DNA of 20,918 nt from Maricaulis sp963976135 (GCF_963976135.1 NZ_CAXBKN010000055.1:1-20918), one strand, 5' to 3'. Counted from the first letter of the stretch, positions 1 to 7,961 are shown. Notes: generated by a model from the sequence alone, not told the origin. Translations and numbers: made by a program.

Positions 1-791
1 CGCCCGCCCCACATCACCAGCGCCGGTGCCTGCACCCGCGCCAGATCGGCCGTCGGGTCCGGCAGGGTGAAGACCTCGAGCCGCTCGACCAGGGCCTGGC
101 CGACGCCGGGCGTGTTCATCAGGGCGTGCACGCGGGCGGGCAGCGCCGGATCCATGCGGCTGACATCGCCGAACAGGCCCGCCGAGGCCGCGGCGACCAT
201 CGCTTCGGGCGCACTGGTGAGATAGAAGCTCACGGCCATCGGCACGGCGACGGGTTCTTCAGTGACGCCATTGATCGAATAGGCGCCCGGTGCGACCAGC
301 ACGAGGCGGGAGACGAGATCGGGACGCTCGGCGGCGAGGCGCCATGAGACGAGGCCACCGAGGGAATTACCCGCCAGGGTGACATGGTCGAGGCCGAGTT
401 CATCGAGAAGACTGCCGAGGAAATCAACGGTCTGGGGTACAGAATAGCGTTGCTGCGGATCGGGGCCGGTCAGGCCATGGCCGGGCAGGTCCAGACGGAT
501 GACGCGGTAATCGGCGCCGAGATCTTCGGCCCAGGCGTCCCAGCTTTCCAGCGAATAGGAAAACCCGTGCACCATGACGATGACGGGCGCATCGGCCGGG
601 CCCTCGCTGCGCACGCGCGCCATCACACCATCGACATCGACCAGGCGGTCATCGCCGGTCCAGTAGGGCGAGTCGAGCCGGGCGGCCTGATCCAGCGCCG
701 GCTCGGCACCGGGGCGGGTCAGCATCCAGACCAGGGCCCCGGCCACAAACAGGGCGGCAAGGAGGAGAAATGCGATCACGGTGCGGGACAT
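1..791 (-). CDS. Membrane-anchored alpha/beta hydrolase, C-terminus cut by window edge
   Basis: Reading leftward from ATG at 791 gives 263 codons with no stop before the window edge, so the gene is partial. Residues 4-24 are a hydrophobic stretch after a short Ser-Arg N-terminus, which suggests a signal anchor or signal peptide and a periplasm-facing enzyme. The fold is seen in VHGFSYS (oxyanion-hole region, about 74-80), DLPGHG (101-106) and the nucleophile elbow GNSLGG with Ser143. The catalytic acid and histidine would lie beyond the edge. GAGGAAA sits about 6 nt before the ATG, which fixes the start. The gene is third in a leftward set behind a cytoplasmic-type hydrolase and a TonB receptor, so it probably acts on the imported substrate. 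Substrate and exact class (esterase, lactonase, haloalkane or epoxide type) cannot be told from the motifs. The family call is firm; the location is inferred. Confidence 0.85.
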   Translation of the reverse strand, partial: MSRTVIAFLLLAALFVAGALVWMLTRPGAEPALDQAARLDSPYWTGDDRLVDVDGVMARVRSEGPADAPVIVMVHGFSYSLESWDAWAEDLGADYRVIRLDLPGHGLTGPDPQQRYSVPQTVDFLGSLLDELGLDHVTLAGNSLGGLVSWRLAAERPDLVSRLVLVAPGAYSINGVTEEPVAVPMAVSFYLTSAPEAMVAAASAGLFGDVSRMDPALPARVHALMNTPGVGQALVERLEVFTLPDPTADLARVQAPALVMWGG

Positions 792-865
792 GGGATTTCC
801 TCGGTTTCAAATAAAAACGGCCGACGATCCCTGATGCTCAGGAAGCGCCGGCCGGTCAAGTGCGG

Positions 866-900
866 CGAGAGCGGGTTTGGGAGGTTCGCGCCCGCTCTCG
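866..900 (-). terminator. Stem-loop after the TonB receptor gene
   Basis: A perfect 10-bp inverted repeat (866-875 and 891-900, arm CGAGAGCGGG) with a 15-nt loop starts 10 nt after the receptor stop codon. There is no T-run on either side, so it may be a weak terminator, a processing or stability hairpin that lowers expression of the downstream hydrolase, or a Rho-assisted stop. The position between two co-directional genes favours attenuation or mRNA stabilisation. Confidence 0.45.
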
Positions 901-909
901 TCGATTCGC

Positions 910-3237
910 CTAGTAGCGGTAGGCCAGCGTCGCCGTGATGGTGCGCGGATTACCGTAATAGCCCACCAGCGTACCGGACGTGCCGAGCTCTGGTGCGAAG
1001 GTGTCGTTATTGACGAAGTCATAGCCGGAAACCCGGTATTCCTCATCGGTCAGATTGCGGCCGTGCAGGCCAAGCTGCCAGGCACCATTTTCGCTGTCCC
1101 AGACCACCGAGGCGTTCCAGAGCGAGTAGGCTTCCTGATCGAGCGCCGGGAAGGGAATCTCGAACTGGCTCGAATCGCCGCGGTAGGAAACCGTGGCCTG
1201 GGCATTGAGATCACCGCCGGCAAACGGTGTCATATAGCTCAGCGTCGTGCTGAGCGTGGCTTCAGGCGTGTTCTGGATTTCCACCTGTCCGGAAATATCG
1301 ACACCAAAGGCATTGATGAATTCATCGTAATTGCCGTCCAGGATGCCGAGCGACCAGGCCAGGTTCAGGCTGTCGCCGCCGGTGAAGACGTCGGAGCCGA
1401 GATCCAGCGTGCCTTCATATTCAATCCCGGTAATGGTCGCGGCGCCGGCATTGGTGGTGACGCCGGTGAAGGTGTCATTGACGCCATCATTATCGGTGTC
1501 GGTACCGACCGAGCCAGGGACCTGGATGTCGGTGTAATCCATGTGGAAGACAGCGACGGCATGGCTATAGCTGCCACCCTGGTATTTCCAGCCGAGCTCG
1601 AAGCTGTCGACGGTTTCCGGATCGAAGGACATGAATTCAAAGATGTCTTCCGAGTCTGCAACGCCATTGGTGGTCAGGCCAATACCATTGCCGTTCAGGT
1701 CCGGAGCCGCGGTCGACTGGGCGCGCGGATCGAAACCGCCGCCTTTGAAGCCCTGGCTATAGGTGAAGTAGAAATTGTTCGAACTGCTTGGCTGCCAGGC
1801 CAGCGAAACCGTCGGGCTGAAATCATCCCAGGAATTGGTGCCGAGGAAGTCGGACGTGGTCGCGATGGCAAAGCCGGCACCGCCGAAATACTCCGAGAAA
1901 CCACCCAGATAGGTGCGACGCAGGACTTGCGATGTGCGTTCGTCTTCGGTGTAGCGGCCACCCAGGGTGACGCTGACCGTGTCAGTCAGGTCATAGGTGA
2001 AGTTACCGAAGATCGACCAGGTGGAGGTGTCGACATCGCCGAAGGTCTGGGCATTGAGACCGGCCAGGACATTGTCGAGCAAGACGTCGAAGACGGTCGT
2101 GGCATTGGCTTCGAGCGAGTAATAACCGATCACACCGGCGAGACGGTCGCCTTCATAGAGCAGCTGCAGCTCTTCGGAGGTTTGCTCATTGGTGTAGATC
2201 GCCGGAACGTCGAGATCGCCTTCGGGAAGGTTATCGAAATCGATCGGGGTCGTTGAATCATCCTGGCGCTGGGACAGCACATTCCGGAGGGTCCAGTTTT
2301 CATTGATATTCCACTCGGCCGTCAGAGCCAGGCCATCGCTCTCGACGCTTTGATCGACCACGTCGAGGCCGGCGCGGGTATCGAACACATCGGACAGGAC
2401 CGGATAAGCGGTCGGATAGGTCGCCGGGGTCGCCAGCAGGCGGTGACCGCCACGGGCATTGGAGCTGTCCTCGACATTGTCATAGGCGAGACGGAAGAAC
2501 AGATCGGCCGTTGGCTCCCATTCGGCGCTGACACGATAGCCGAGCACGTCCTTGTCGTAGTTTTCTTCGCCCGTGGTCAGATTGTCACCGAAACCGTCGC
2601 GCTGAAGATTGGCGACCGAGCCACCGACGCGGAAAGTATCACCCAGCGGCATGCTGCCGGAGACGATCTGATCAAGCTGGCCGTAGGAGCCAACATTGAG
2701 GCGCGCGGTCAGGGATGGAGCATCCGGATCCAGGCGGCGGGTGACGTATTTGATCGCGCCACCAATTGTGTTGCGGCCATAGAGCGTGCCCTGTGGGCCA
2801 CGCAGCACTTCGATGCGCTCGACATCATAAATGTCCAGCACGGCAGCCTGTGGACGGTTGAGATAGACATCGTCGACATAGATGCCGACACCGGCTTCAA
2901 AGCCGGCAACCGGATCCTGCTGGCCGACGCCGCGGATGAAGGCGGAGAGCGTTGAATTGGTGCCGCGCGAGGCTTCGAGCGTCACATTCGGGGTGGTTTC
3001 CGCGATCGCCAGGATGTCGACGGCACCCATGGCTTCCAGCTGGTCACCGGAATAGGCGGTGACCGCCAGCGGCACGTCCTGCAGCGATTCCTCGCGGCGG
3101 CGGGCCGTCACGGTGATGACGTCGCTGGTCACAGCATCGCCGGCTTGTTGAGCCTGGACAGGAGCTGCGATCAACATGGTTGATGCGATTGTGCTGAGCA
3201 GAAGCGCTGCCCGCGTCATTTTCTGGGTCGGTTTCAT
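910..3237 (-). CDS. TonB-dependent outer-membrane receptor
   Basis: A 775-residue protein with a clear signal peptide (basic start, hydrophobic core 10-25, likely cleavage after VQA at about 29). A TonB-box-like DVITVTA lies at 39-45 and a plug domain at about 50-170, including RIEVLRGPQGTLYGRN followed by the usual TIGGAI. The rest is beta-barrel sequence, ending in an aromatic YRY as outer-membrane proteins do. It should import a substrate into the periplasm using TonB-ExbB-ExbD energy. The style is that of the large alphaproteobacterial receptors often linked to catabolic genes rather than classical siderophore receptors. Its ATG overlaps the stop of the upstream hydrolase (ATGA, 3234-3237), and GAGGGAAAA precedes it, so the two are probably translated together. 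Two Asp/Asn-Gly-rich loops (513-518 and 580-588) look like calcium-binding loops. The substrate is unknown. Confidence 0.95.
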   Translation of the reverse strand: MKPTQKMTRAALLLSTIASTMLIAAPVQAQQAGDAVTSDVITVTARRREESLQDVPLAVTAYSGDQLEAMGAVDILAIAETTPNVTLEASRGTNSTLSAFIRGVGQQDPVAGFEAGVGIYVDDVYLNRPQAAVLDIYDVERIEVLRGPQGTLYGRNTIGGAIKYVTRRLDPDAPSLTARLNVGSYGQLDQIVSGSMPLGDTFRVGGSVANLQRDGFGDNLTTGEENYDKDVLGYRVSAEWEPTADLFFRLAYDNVEDSSNARGGHRLLATPATYPTAYPVLSDVFDTRAGLDVVDQSVESDGLALTAEWNINENWTLRNVLSQRQDDSTTPIDFDNLPEGDLDVPAIYTNEQTSEELQLLYEGDRLAGVIGYYSLEANATTVFDVLLDNVLAGLNAQTFGDVDTSTWSIFGNFTYDLTDTVSVTLGGRYTEDERTSQVLRRTYLGGFSEYFGGAGFAIATTSDFLGTNSWDDFSPTVSLAWQPSSSNNFYFTYSQGFKGGGFDPRAQSTAAPDLNGNGIGLTTNGVADSEDIFEFMSFDPETVDSFELGWKYQGGSYSHAVAVFHMDYTDIQVPGSVGTDTDNDGVNDTFTGVTTNAGAATITGIEYEGTLDLGSDVFTGGDSLNLAWSLGILDGNYDEFINAFGVDISGQVEIQNTPEATLSTTLSYMTPFAGGDLNAQATVSYRGDSSQFEIPFPALDQEAYSLWNASVVWDSENGAWQLGLHGRNLTDEEYRVSGYDFVNNDTFAPELGTSGTLVGYYGNPRTITATLAYRY

Positions 3238-4193
3238 GATGGTTTTCCCTCGGTATTATGGTGGGTGACCGCCGCCGCATGCACGCGGTTGGCGAATTGT
3301 GTGACCGCACTGGCGAACTCTTTCGGTTCTTCCAGGTGCGGAGCATGTCCCGATTTCGCAAAACTGATGGATTGCGCATCGGGCAGAGTGTCGACGAGAT
3401 ACCGGCTCGTCCCCGGGCCGTAGGCTTCACTGCGCTCGCCAGAGATGACGAGCGTCGGCAAGTTCATGATAGGCAGGGCTTCTCGCAGATCCTGGCTGGC
3501 CATTGAGAGCCAGAGATCGGCCATGGCGTCGCCGTCACGTAGGCTGAGACGTGCGACGATATCGGCAATCATTCCGGGTTCGCGGGCGGCCCGGCCGCGA
3601 GCGAACATGCGTGGCGCAAAGGCGGCGGCATAGGCCTGCCAGTCAGTGCGCATCGCCTCGATGGCGCGGCCGCTGCCGGCGATATCCATCCCGGTCGACA
3701 TGCCAAGCGCCCAATCCTGGGTATTGAGGATGCGCGGGCTCATATCCTCGATGATCAGCCCGGCGAAACGGGCATGACCGTTGCGGGCAAACAGCTGCCA
3801 CAACACGGTCGCCCCCATGGACCAGCCCAGCGCCGTGATATTGTCCAGCTCCAGCGCGTCGATCAGGGTCTGCACGTCATTGGCGAGCAGATCGATATCA
3901 AGCGGCCCCGTGCCGGCCGGCGTCGCGCCATGGGCGCGCAGGTCTGGAATGACGACCCGGAACCGGGCGGCCAGCTGGTCGGCGACGGAATCGAAGAAAT
4001 CGCCCGAGGCGGCCCAGCCATGAACCAGCAACAGGACCGGTCCGGCGCCGAGATCACGATAGCGCATGACGGAGCCATCGCTCATGCGACAGGATCGCAG
4101 CGCCGTCTCCGCGCCCGGGGCGCCCTCTGATCTGATATTGAGCACTGCGCCGATCTCTCCCGGATGCATCACACGCCGCGGCTTTCGTGCCAT
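3234..4193 (-). CDS. Alpha/beta hydrolase
   Basis: Up to 319 residues without a signal peptide, so probably cytoplasmic. Motifs are LLVHGW (55-60, oxyanion hole), PDLRAHG (83-89), GWSMGA with nucleophile Ser125, and SGHAPHLEEP with catalytic His283. The usual acid position after strand 7 (G-x-x-D) reads G252-E-R-S255 followed by Glu256, so the acid is non-canonical or supplied elsewhere. The first about 36 residues precede the family core and no start has a good ribosome site, so Met9 or Met37 are alternatives. It is the first gene of the leftward set and faces the TetR gene across 36 bp, the usual place for a gene controlled by that repressor. It probably hydrolyses an ester, lactone or C-C bond in the pathway; its substrate cannot be inferred. 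Confidence 0.88.
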   Translation of the reverse strand: MARKPRRVMHPGEIGAVLNIRSEGAPGAETALRSCRMSDGSVMRYRDLGAGPVLLLVHGWAASGDFFDSVADQLAARFRVVIPDLRAHGATPAGTGPLDIDLLANDVQTLIDALELDNITALGWSMGATVLWQLFARNGHARFAGLIIEDMSPRILNTQDWALGMSTGMDIAGSGRAIEAMRTDWQAYAAAFAPRMFARGRAAREPGMIADIVARLSLRDGDAMADLWLSMASQDLREALPIMNLPTLVISGERSEAYGPGTSRYLVDTLPDAQSISFAKSGHAPHLEEPKEFASAVTQFANRVHAAAVTHHNTEGKPS

Positions 4194-4210
4194 ATTGCGT
4201 TACCGGCAAT
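4194..4210. promoter_or_regulatory. 17-bp inverted repeat, candidate TetR operator
   Basis: ATTGC (4194-4198) and GCAAT (4206-4210) form perfect 5-bp arms around a 7-bp spacer (GTTACCG). It fills half of the 36-bp gap between the divergent hydrolase and TetR genes and abuts the hydrolase ATG. Size, dyad symmetry and position fit a TetR-family operator that would control both directions. A smaller TTTT-GTG-AAAA dyad follows at 4210-4220. Assignment is by position and symmetry only. Confidence 0.45.
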
Positions 4211-4229
4211 TTTGTGAAAACTGAATCAT

Positions 4230-4838
4230 ATGTCAACTTCACTTTCTTCCTCCTCCCCGAAAAGCCCGAAAACCGCGCGCGGACAGCGGACACGAAATCG
4301 CCTGCTGGATGCCGCCGAGGAATCCTTCGGCGAGAACGGATTCCACTCGAGCTCGATCGGCGATATCACCCGCCGCGCCTCGGTCGCCCTGGGCACATTC
4401 TATGTTTATTTTGATTCAAAGGATGAGATATTCCGGGCACTTGTCGCACATATGGGCGAGATGACCCGGAGCTGGATCGCCGAACGCGTCAAGGGCGCAA
4501 CCGACCGGCTCGATGCCGAGCACAAGGGGCTGGTGGCCTATATCGAATTTGCCCGTGCCCACCCCAATCTCTACCGCATCATCGAGGAGGCACAATTCGT
4601 CGCCCCTGATGCATACAAGGCACACTATGACAGTTTTGCCGATCGCTACCGGCGCAATCTGGAAGAGGCCGCCGAGCGCGGCGAGATCAGTGCTGGCAAC
4701 CAGGAAACGCGGGCCTGGGCCCTGATCGGGATGAGCGTGTTTCTCGGCCTGCGCTTTGGCATCTGGGAGCCGGCGCGCAGCGCTGACGACATCGCCCGCG
4801 AAGCCTCAGACCTGATCTCCAGGGGGCTGACGCCATGA
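4230..4838 (+). CDS. TetR/AcrR-family transcriptional regulator
   Basis: A 202-residue protein, the usual TetR length. The N-terminal DNA-binding domain covers about 20-66: RTRNRLLDAAEESFGENGF is helix 1, and SSIGDITRRASVALGTFYVYF is the helix-turn-helix with the typical GTFYVYF end. The remainder is helical and variable, as expected for the ligand-binding and dimer domain (about 70-195). It is divergent from the hydrolase/TonB set and overlaps the crotonase gene by ATGA (4835-4838), so it is likely to be the local, self-regulating repressor, with a CoA thioester or free acid of the pathway as inducer. No clear ribosome site precedes the ATG, so it may be weakly translated or leaderless. Family certain; target and ligand inferred. 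Confidence 0.93.
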   Translation: MSTSLSSSSPKSPKTARGQRTRNRLLDAAEESFGENGFHSSSIGDITRRASVALGTFYVYFDSKDEIFRALVAHMGEMTRSWIAERVKGATDRLDAEHKGLVAYIEFARAHPNLYRIIEEAQFVAPDAYKAHYDSFADRYRRNLEEAAERGEISAGNQETRAWALIGMSVFLGLRFGIWEPARSADDIAREASDLISRGLTP

Positions 4839-5650
4839 CCGGATCCGCCGCCCATTCCGAAATTCTGGTGGCCCGGACTGACGGCGTCGTGCGGCTCACG
4901 CTCAACCGGCCCGGACGCGGCAATAGCCTGACGACCAGCCTGCTGGACAGCTTGAGCCAGACCCTGCATGCGGAGGCCGCCACGGCCCGTGCCGTCGTTC
5001 TGACCGGCACAGCTCCCTGTTTCTCGACTGGCGGCGATGTCACAGCCATCCGCGAGCACGCCAGCAGCGCTGAAAGCCTTCAAGCCTATAGCGACGCCCT
5101 GGTCGGCGGGCTCAACCGTGTTCTGCTGCAATTGCGCGCGCTGCCCTGCCCGGTTATTGCCGCCGTCAACGGACCGGTGACCGGCGGATCGCTCGGCCTC
5201 ATGCTCGCCGCCGACCTGTCGCTGATGGTGCGCACGGCTTTCATCCAGCCCTATTACGCGCAAATGGGCTTTGCGCCCGATGGCGGCTGGACCGCGCTGC
5301 TACCGGATCGAATTGGCCGGGCCCGCACCGCGCGCTGGCTGGCCCTCGACCAGCGGGTCAGCGCGGATGACGCACTGGAAATGGGTCTGACCGACCAGCT
5401 CGCCGAGCCCGCGGATTTCGACCAGGCGCTGGCAGACATGCTGGCCAGGCTGGTGTCCCATGATGCCAGCGTGATTGCCACAAGCCGGCGCCTGGTCGAT
5501 GCCCAGGCCGGGGCCGGCGGGCTGGCCGGCCGGCTCGACGCCGAACGCCAGGCCTTTCTGGTACAGATTGCGCGTCCGGAAACGCGCATCCGGATGGACC
5601 GCTTTCTCGCGGCATCCCGAACGCCGGCCGAGATGGAGGCCCACGCGTGA
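4835..5650 (+). CDS. Enoyl-CoA hydratase/isomerase family protein, PaaG-like
   Basis: A 271-residue crotonase, the normal length. It shows LTLNRPGRGNSL (about 21-32), the first oxyanion-hole segment CFSTGGDV (62-69) and the second, NGPVTGGSLG (112-121). The glutamates that act in classical hydratase (GGGCE and PE) are replaced by Gly and Tyr (about 121 and 140). Instead it has GFAPDGGW with Asp149, followed by LLPDRIGRARTARWLAL, which matches the PaaG type whose Asp catalyses isomerisation. An isomerase or other CoA-ester role is therefore more likely than plain water addition. The ATG overlaps the TetR stop, with AGGGGG about 8 nt upstream, and its stop overlaps the next start (GTGA). It probably works on the CoA ester made by the downstream ligase. 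The specific reaction is not established. Confidence 0.9.
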   Translation: MTGSAAHSEILVARTDGVVRLTLNRPGRGNSLTTSLLDSLSQTLHAEAATARAVVLTGTAPCFSTGGDVTAIREHASSAESLQAYSDALVGGLNRVLLQLRALPCPVIAAVNGPVTGGSLGLMLAADLSLMVRTAFIQPYYAQMGFAPDGGWTALLPDRIGRARTARWLALDQRVSADDALEMGLTDQLAEPADFDQALADMLARLVSHDASVIATSRRLVDAQAGAGGLAGRLDAERQAFLVQIARPETRIRMDRFLAASRTPAEMEAHA

Positions 5651-7149
5651 ATTCCCTGCTCGACATCACCGCGCGCCGCGCCGCGATCGATCCGGATGCC
5701 ATTGCCTTTCATGTCGTCCAGACCGGCGAACAGATCGATTATCGCAGGCTGGAACAGCGCAGCGCCTGCGCCGCCAGCCTGCTACAGGAGCGCGGCGTCT
5801 CGGCGGGCGATCGGGTGGCGATCCTGTGCCGAAACCGCGTCGAATTCTTCGAACTCCTCTTCGCCTGCGCCAAGCTGGGCGCCATTCTGGTTCCGCTGAA
5901 CTGGCGCATGCCCGCAGGCGAGCTTGTCCTGCTGCTTGAGGATTGCACGCCCGCGCTGATGGTGACCGGCATGGAAGACCGCGAGACAGCACTCGCAGCG
6001 TCGGAGCCGATGGCAATGACGGTTCTCGACCTCGATGCCGATTACAGCCACTTGCGCGACGCCATCCTGCCGCATCCGGGCCGCGCCCGCTGGCCGAGTC
6101 AGGAATGCTGGTATCTGATCTATACCTCCGGGACGACCGGCAAGCCGAAGGGCGTGATCCAGACCTATGGCATGGCGCTGGTCAATTCGATCAATATCGG
6201 CCAGGCGATCGGTTTGCGCGGCACGGATTCCACCCTCAACTTCCTGCCGCTCTTCCATACCGCCGGCATCAATCTGCACACCCTGCCCGTCCTGTTCGGT
6301 GGCGGCACGATTCACATCCTGCCCGGTTTCGAGGCCGGTCCGATGCTCGAACTGATCAATGCGGGCGCGCTCGACGTCTTCATCGGCGTACCGGCCGTCT
6401 ATCGCGAACTGACCCTGCATCCCGATTTTGCCAAGACCGATTTGACCCGGCTACGCCACTGGTCCTGTGGCGGCGCGCCCCTGCCGGACATACTGGTGGA
6501 GACCTTCGCGACGCGCGGCGCCATCGTCTGCAATGGCTTCGGCATGACCGAAACCGGTCCGACCGCCTTCCTGGTCGATGAAGCTCATGCGCTCGACAAG
6601 ATCGGCTCGGTCGGCAAGACCCAGATCCTGGTCGAGGCCCGCATTGCCGGCCCCGATGGCGAAGTTCTGGTGGCCGGCGAGACCGGCGAGATCCAGTTTC
6701 ATGGCCCGGGCCTGACGCCGGGCTATTGGCAACGTCCGCAGGAAACCGTCGAACTCTTCACCGCCGATGGCTGGCTCAAGAGCGGCGATCTCGGGCGCTT
6801 CGACGCGGATGGCTATTGCTTTGTCGCCGGCCGTATCAAGGAGATGTATATTTCCGGCGGCGAGAACGTCTATCCGGCCGAAGTCGAGAATGTACTGGCC
6901 GACCACCCGGCTGTGCAGGAAGCCTCGGTTGCCGGCGTGCCCGACGAAAAATGGGGTGAGGTCGGTTGCGCCCATATCATCCTGCGCCAGGGTGCAGGCC
7001 GTGATGCCGAAGCCCTGACGGGCTGGTGCCGCGAGCGCCTCGCCGCCTACAAGGTACCGCGCCATATTCTGTTCGCCCATGATTTCCCGCGCACCGCCGC
7101 CGGCAAGGTCCAGAAACATTTATTGCCGCAGCCGGGAGAGAGCGAATGA
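5647..7149 (+). CDS. Acyl-CoA synthetase / AMP-dependent ligase
   Basis: A 500-residue ANL-superfamily enzyme that should activate a carboxylic acid to its CoA thioester through an acyl-AMP. All core motifs are present: the phosphate loop YTSGTTGKPKG (159-169), FGMTETGP (298-305), WLKSGDLGR (376-384), GRIKEMYISGGENVYPAEVE (395-414, hinge) and the catalytic lysine in TAAGK (Lys487). The length and FGMTE variant fit medium/long-chain or aryl acid ligases; acid specificity cannot be read. The start is GTG at 5647, overlapping the crotonase stop as GTGA, and GGAGG lies 7 nt before it. The end overlaps the MaoC start by ATGA. The ligase defines this as a CoA-dependent catabolic operon: a hydrolase product is probably its substrate. 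Confidence 0.95.
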   Translation: MNSLLDITARRAAIDPDAIAFHVVQTGEQIDYRRLEQRSACAASLLQERGVSAGDRVAILCRNRVEFFELLFACAKLGAILVPLNWRMPAGELVLLLEDCTPALMVTGMEDRETALAASEPMAMTVLDLDADYSHLRDAILPHPGRARWPSQECWYLIYTSGTTGKPKGVIQTYGMALVNSINIGQAIGLRGTDSTLNFLPLFHTAGINLHTLPVLFGGGTIHILPGFEAGPMLELINAGALDVFIGVPAVYRELTLHPDFAKTDLTRLRHWSCGGAPLPDILVETFATRGAIVCNGFGMTETGPTAFLVDEAHALDKIGSVGKTQILVEARIAGPDGEVLVAGETGEIQFHGPGLTPGYWQRPQETVELFTADGWLKSGDLGRFDADGYCFVAGRIKEMYISGGENVYPAEVENVLADHPAVQEASVAGVPDEKWGEVGCAHIILRQGAGRDAEALTGWCRERLAAYKVPRHILFAHDFPRTAAGKVQKHLLPQPGESE

Positions 7150-7517
7150 ACCGGACCGCTTCGCTCGAGCGCAGCTTCTCACAGGCCGATTTCAATGCTT
7201 TCGCGCAACTCTCCGGCGACAATAATCCGATCCATGTCGATCCGGAATTCTCCGCCCAAACGCGGTTCGGCCAGACCGTCGCCCATGGCGCACTGCTATG
7301 CGCGGTGCTGCGCGGCCTGGTCGAGGACCTGGTCCCGGGCGGGCGGCAGATCCGGCAGGCGACCCAGTATCCCGCCCCCTCGCCGGTCGATCAGCCGCTG
7401 CGCTTCGATGCAGAAATGATCGCCGAAAACGGTTCGGTGACGACGATCCGGCTGAAGGTGATGCGATTGTCAGACATGGTCGTCACCTGTAGCGGCGAGA
7501 CCGAGGTCGAAGCATGA
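7146..7517 (+). CDS. MaoC-like (R)-specific enoyl-CoA hydratase
   Basis: A 123-residue single hot-dog domain. The hydratase signature LSGDNNPIHVD (22-32) carries the catalytic pair Asp25 and His30, followed by the usual FGQTVAHGALL (41-51). Such enzymes add water to 2-enoyl-CoA, giving the (R)-3-hydroxyacyl-CoA. It lies between the ligase and a second, shorter MaoC-like gene, with 4-nt overlaps at both ends (7146-7149 and 7514-7517). GGGAGA precedes the ATG by about 6 nt. Single-domain MaoC proteins work as dimers, so a mixed dimer with the next product is possible. Function is well supported at family level; chain length or ring preference is unknown. Confidence 0.9.
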   Translation: MNRTASLERSFSQADFNAFAQLSGDNNPIHVDPEFSAQTRFGQTVAHGALLCAVLRGLVEDLVPGGRQIRQATQYPAPSPVDQPLRFDAEMIAENGSVTTIRLKVMRLSDMVVTCSGETEVEA

Positions 7518-7906
7518 ACGGGGCGGCGAAATTGCCCCTGGCCACCGGCCGGTCGGCGCAGATCACACGCACATTCAGCCCGGCCGATATTATGGCCCTT
7601 CACACCGTTTCGGGTGCCCCGCTGAGCGGCGATACAGTGCCGGAAGCCTTGATCAATAGCCTCTTCTCCTGCCTGCTCGGCGTCGATCTGCCGGGCCAGG
7701 GCACGAATTATCTCAAGCAGGAGACAGAATTCCTGCAGGCCGCGCCGATCGGCGAGCCGCTGACGGCCCGCGTTGAAATCACCCGCCTGCGTCCTGAGAA
7801 ACATCTGGTCGACCTTGCCACCACGTGTCATTCGCCCTGCGGCGCGCTGATCGCACGCGGCCGCGCCCTGGTGCTCGCACGTGATGTCGCCGGGGCTTTC
7901 GCCTGA
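7514..7906 (+). CDS. MaoC-like hot-dog protein lacking the catalytic motif
   Basis: A 130-residue protein that lines up with its neighbour: FSPADIMALHTVSG matches FSQADFNAFAQLSG, and the following helix and strands also correspond. The stretch that should hold Asp-x4-His and the AHGALL helix is shortened to APLSGDTVPEALI, so neither catalytic residue is present in place. A hydratase activity of its own is unlikely. It may instead be a non-catalytic partner, as in the MaoC heterodimers known from steroid degradation and mycolic-acid synthesis, where one chain carries the active site. GAGG lies 7 nt before the ATG and ATGA overlaps the previous gene, which would keep the two chains at equal level. 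The family link is by my reading of the alignment and needs a profile search. Confidence 0.72.
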   Translation: MNGAAKLPLATGRSAQITRTFSPADIMALHTVSGAPLSGDTVPEALINSLFSCLLGVDLPGQGTNYLKQETEFLQAAPIGEPLTARVEITRLRPEKHLVDLATTCHSPCGALIARGRALVLARDVAGAFA

Positions 7907-7961
7907 GCCACAACCTGCGATTTGCATTTACCTTTCCGGTTTCATGTGGAAACTGCCGGCC

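Noticed and set aside
877..2256. Long open frame on the plus strand opposite the TonB receptor
   Set aside because: It is antisense to a complete receptor with clear motifs, and its translation (rich in Gly, Ile, Glu and Arg without any domain) is the usual shadow of GC-rich codon bias.
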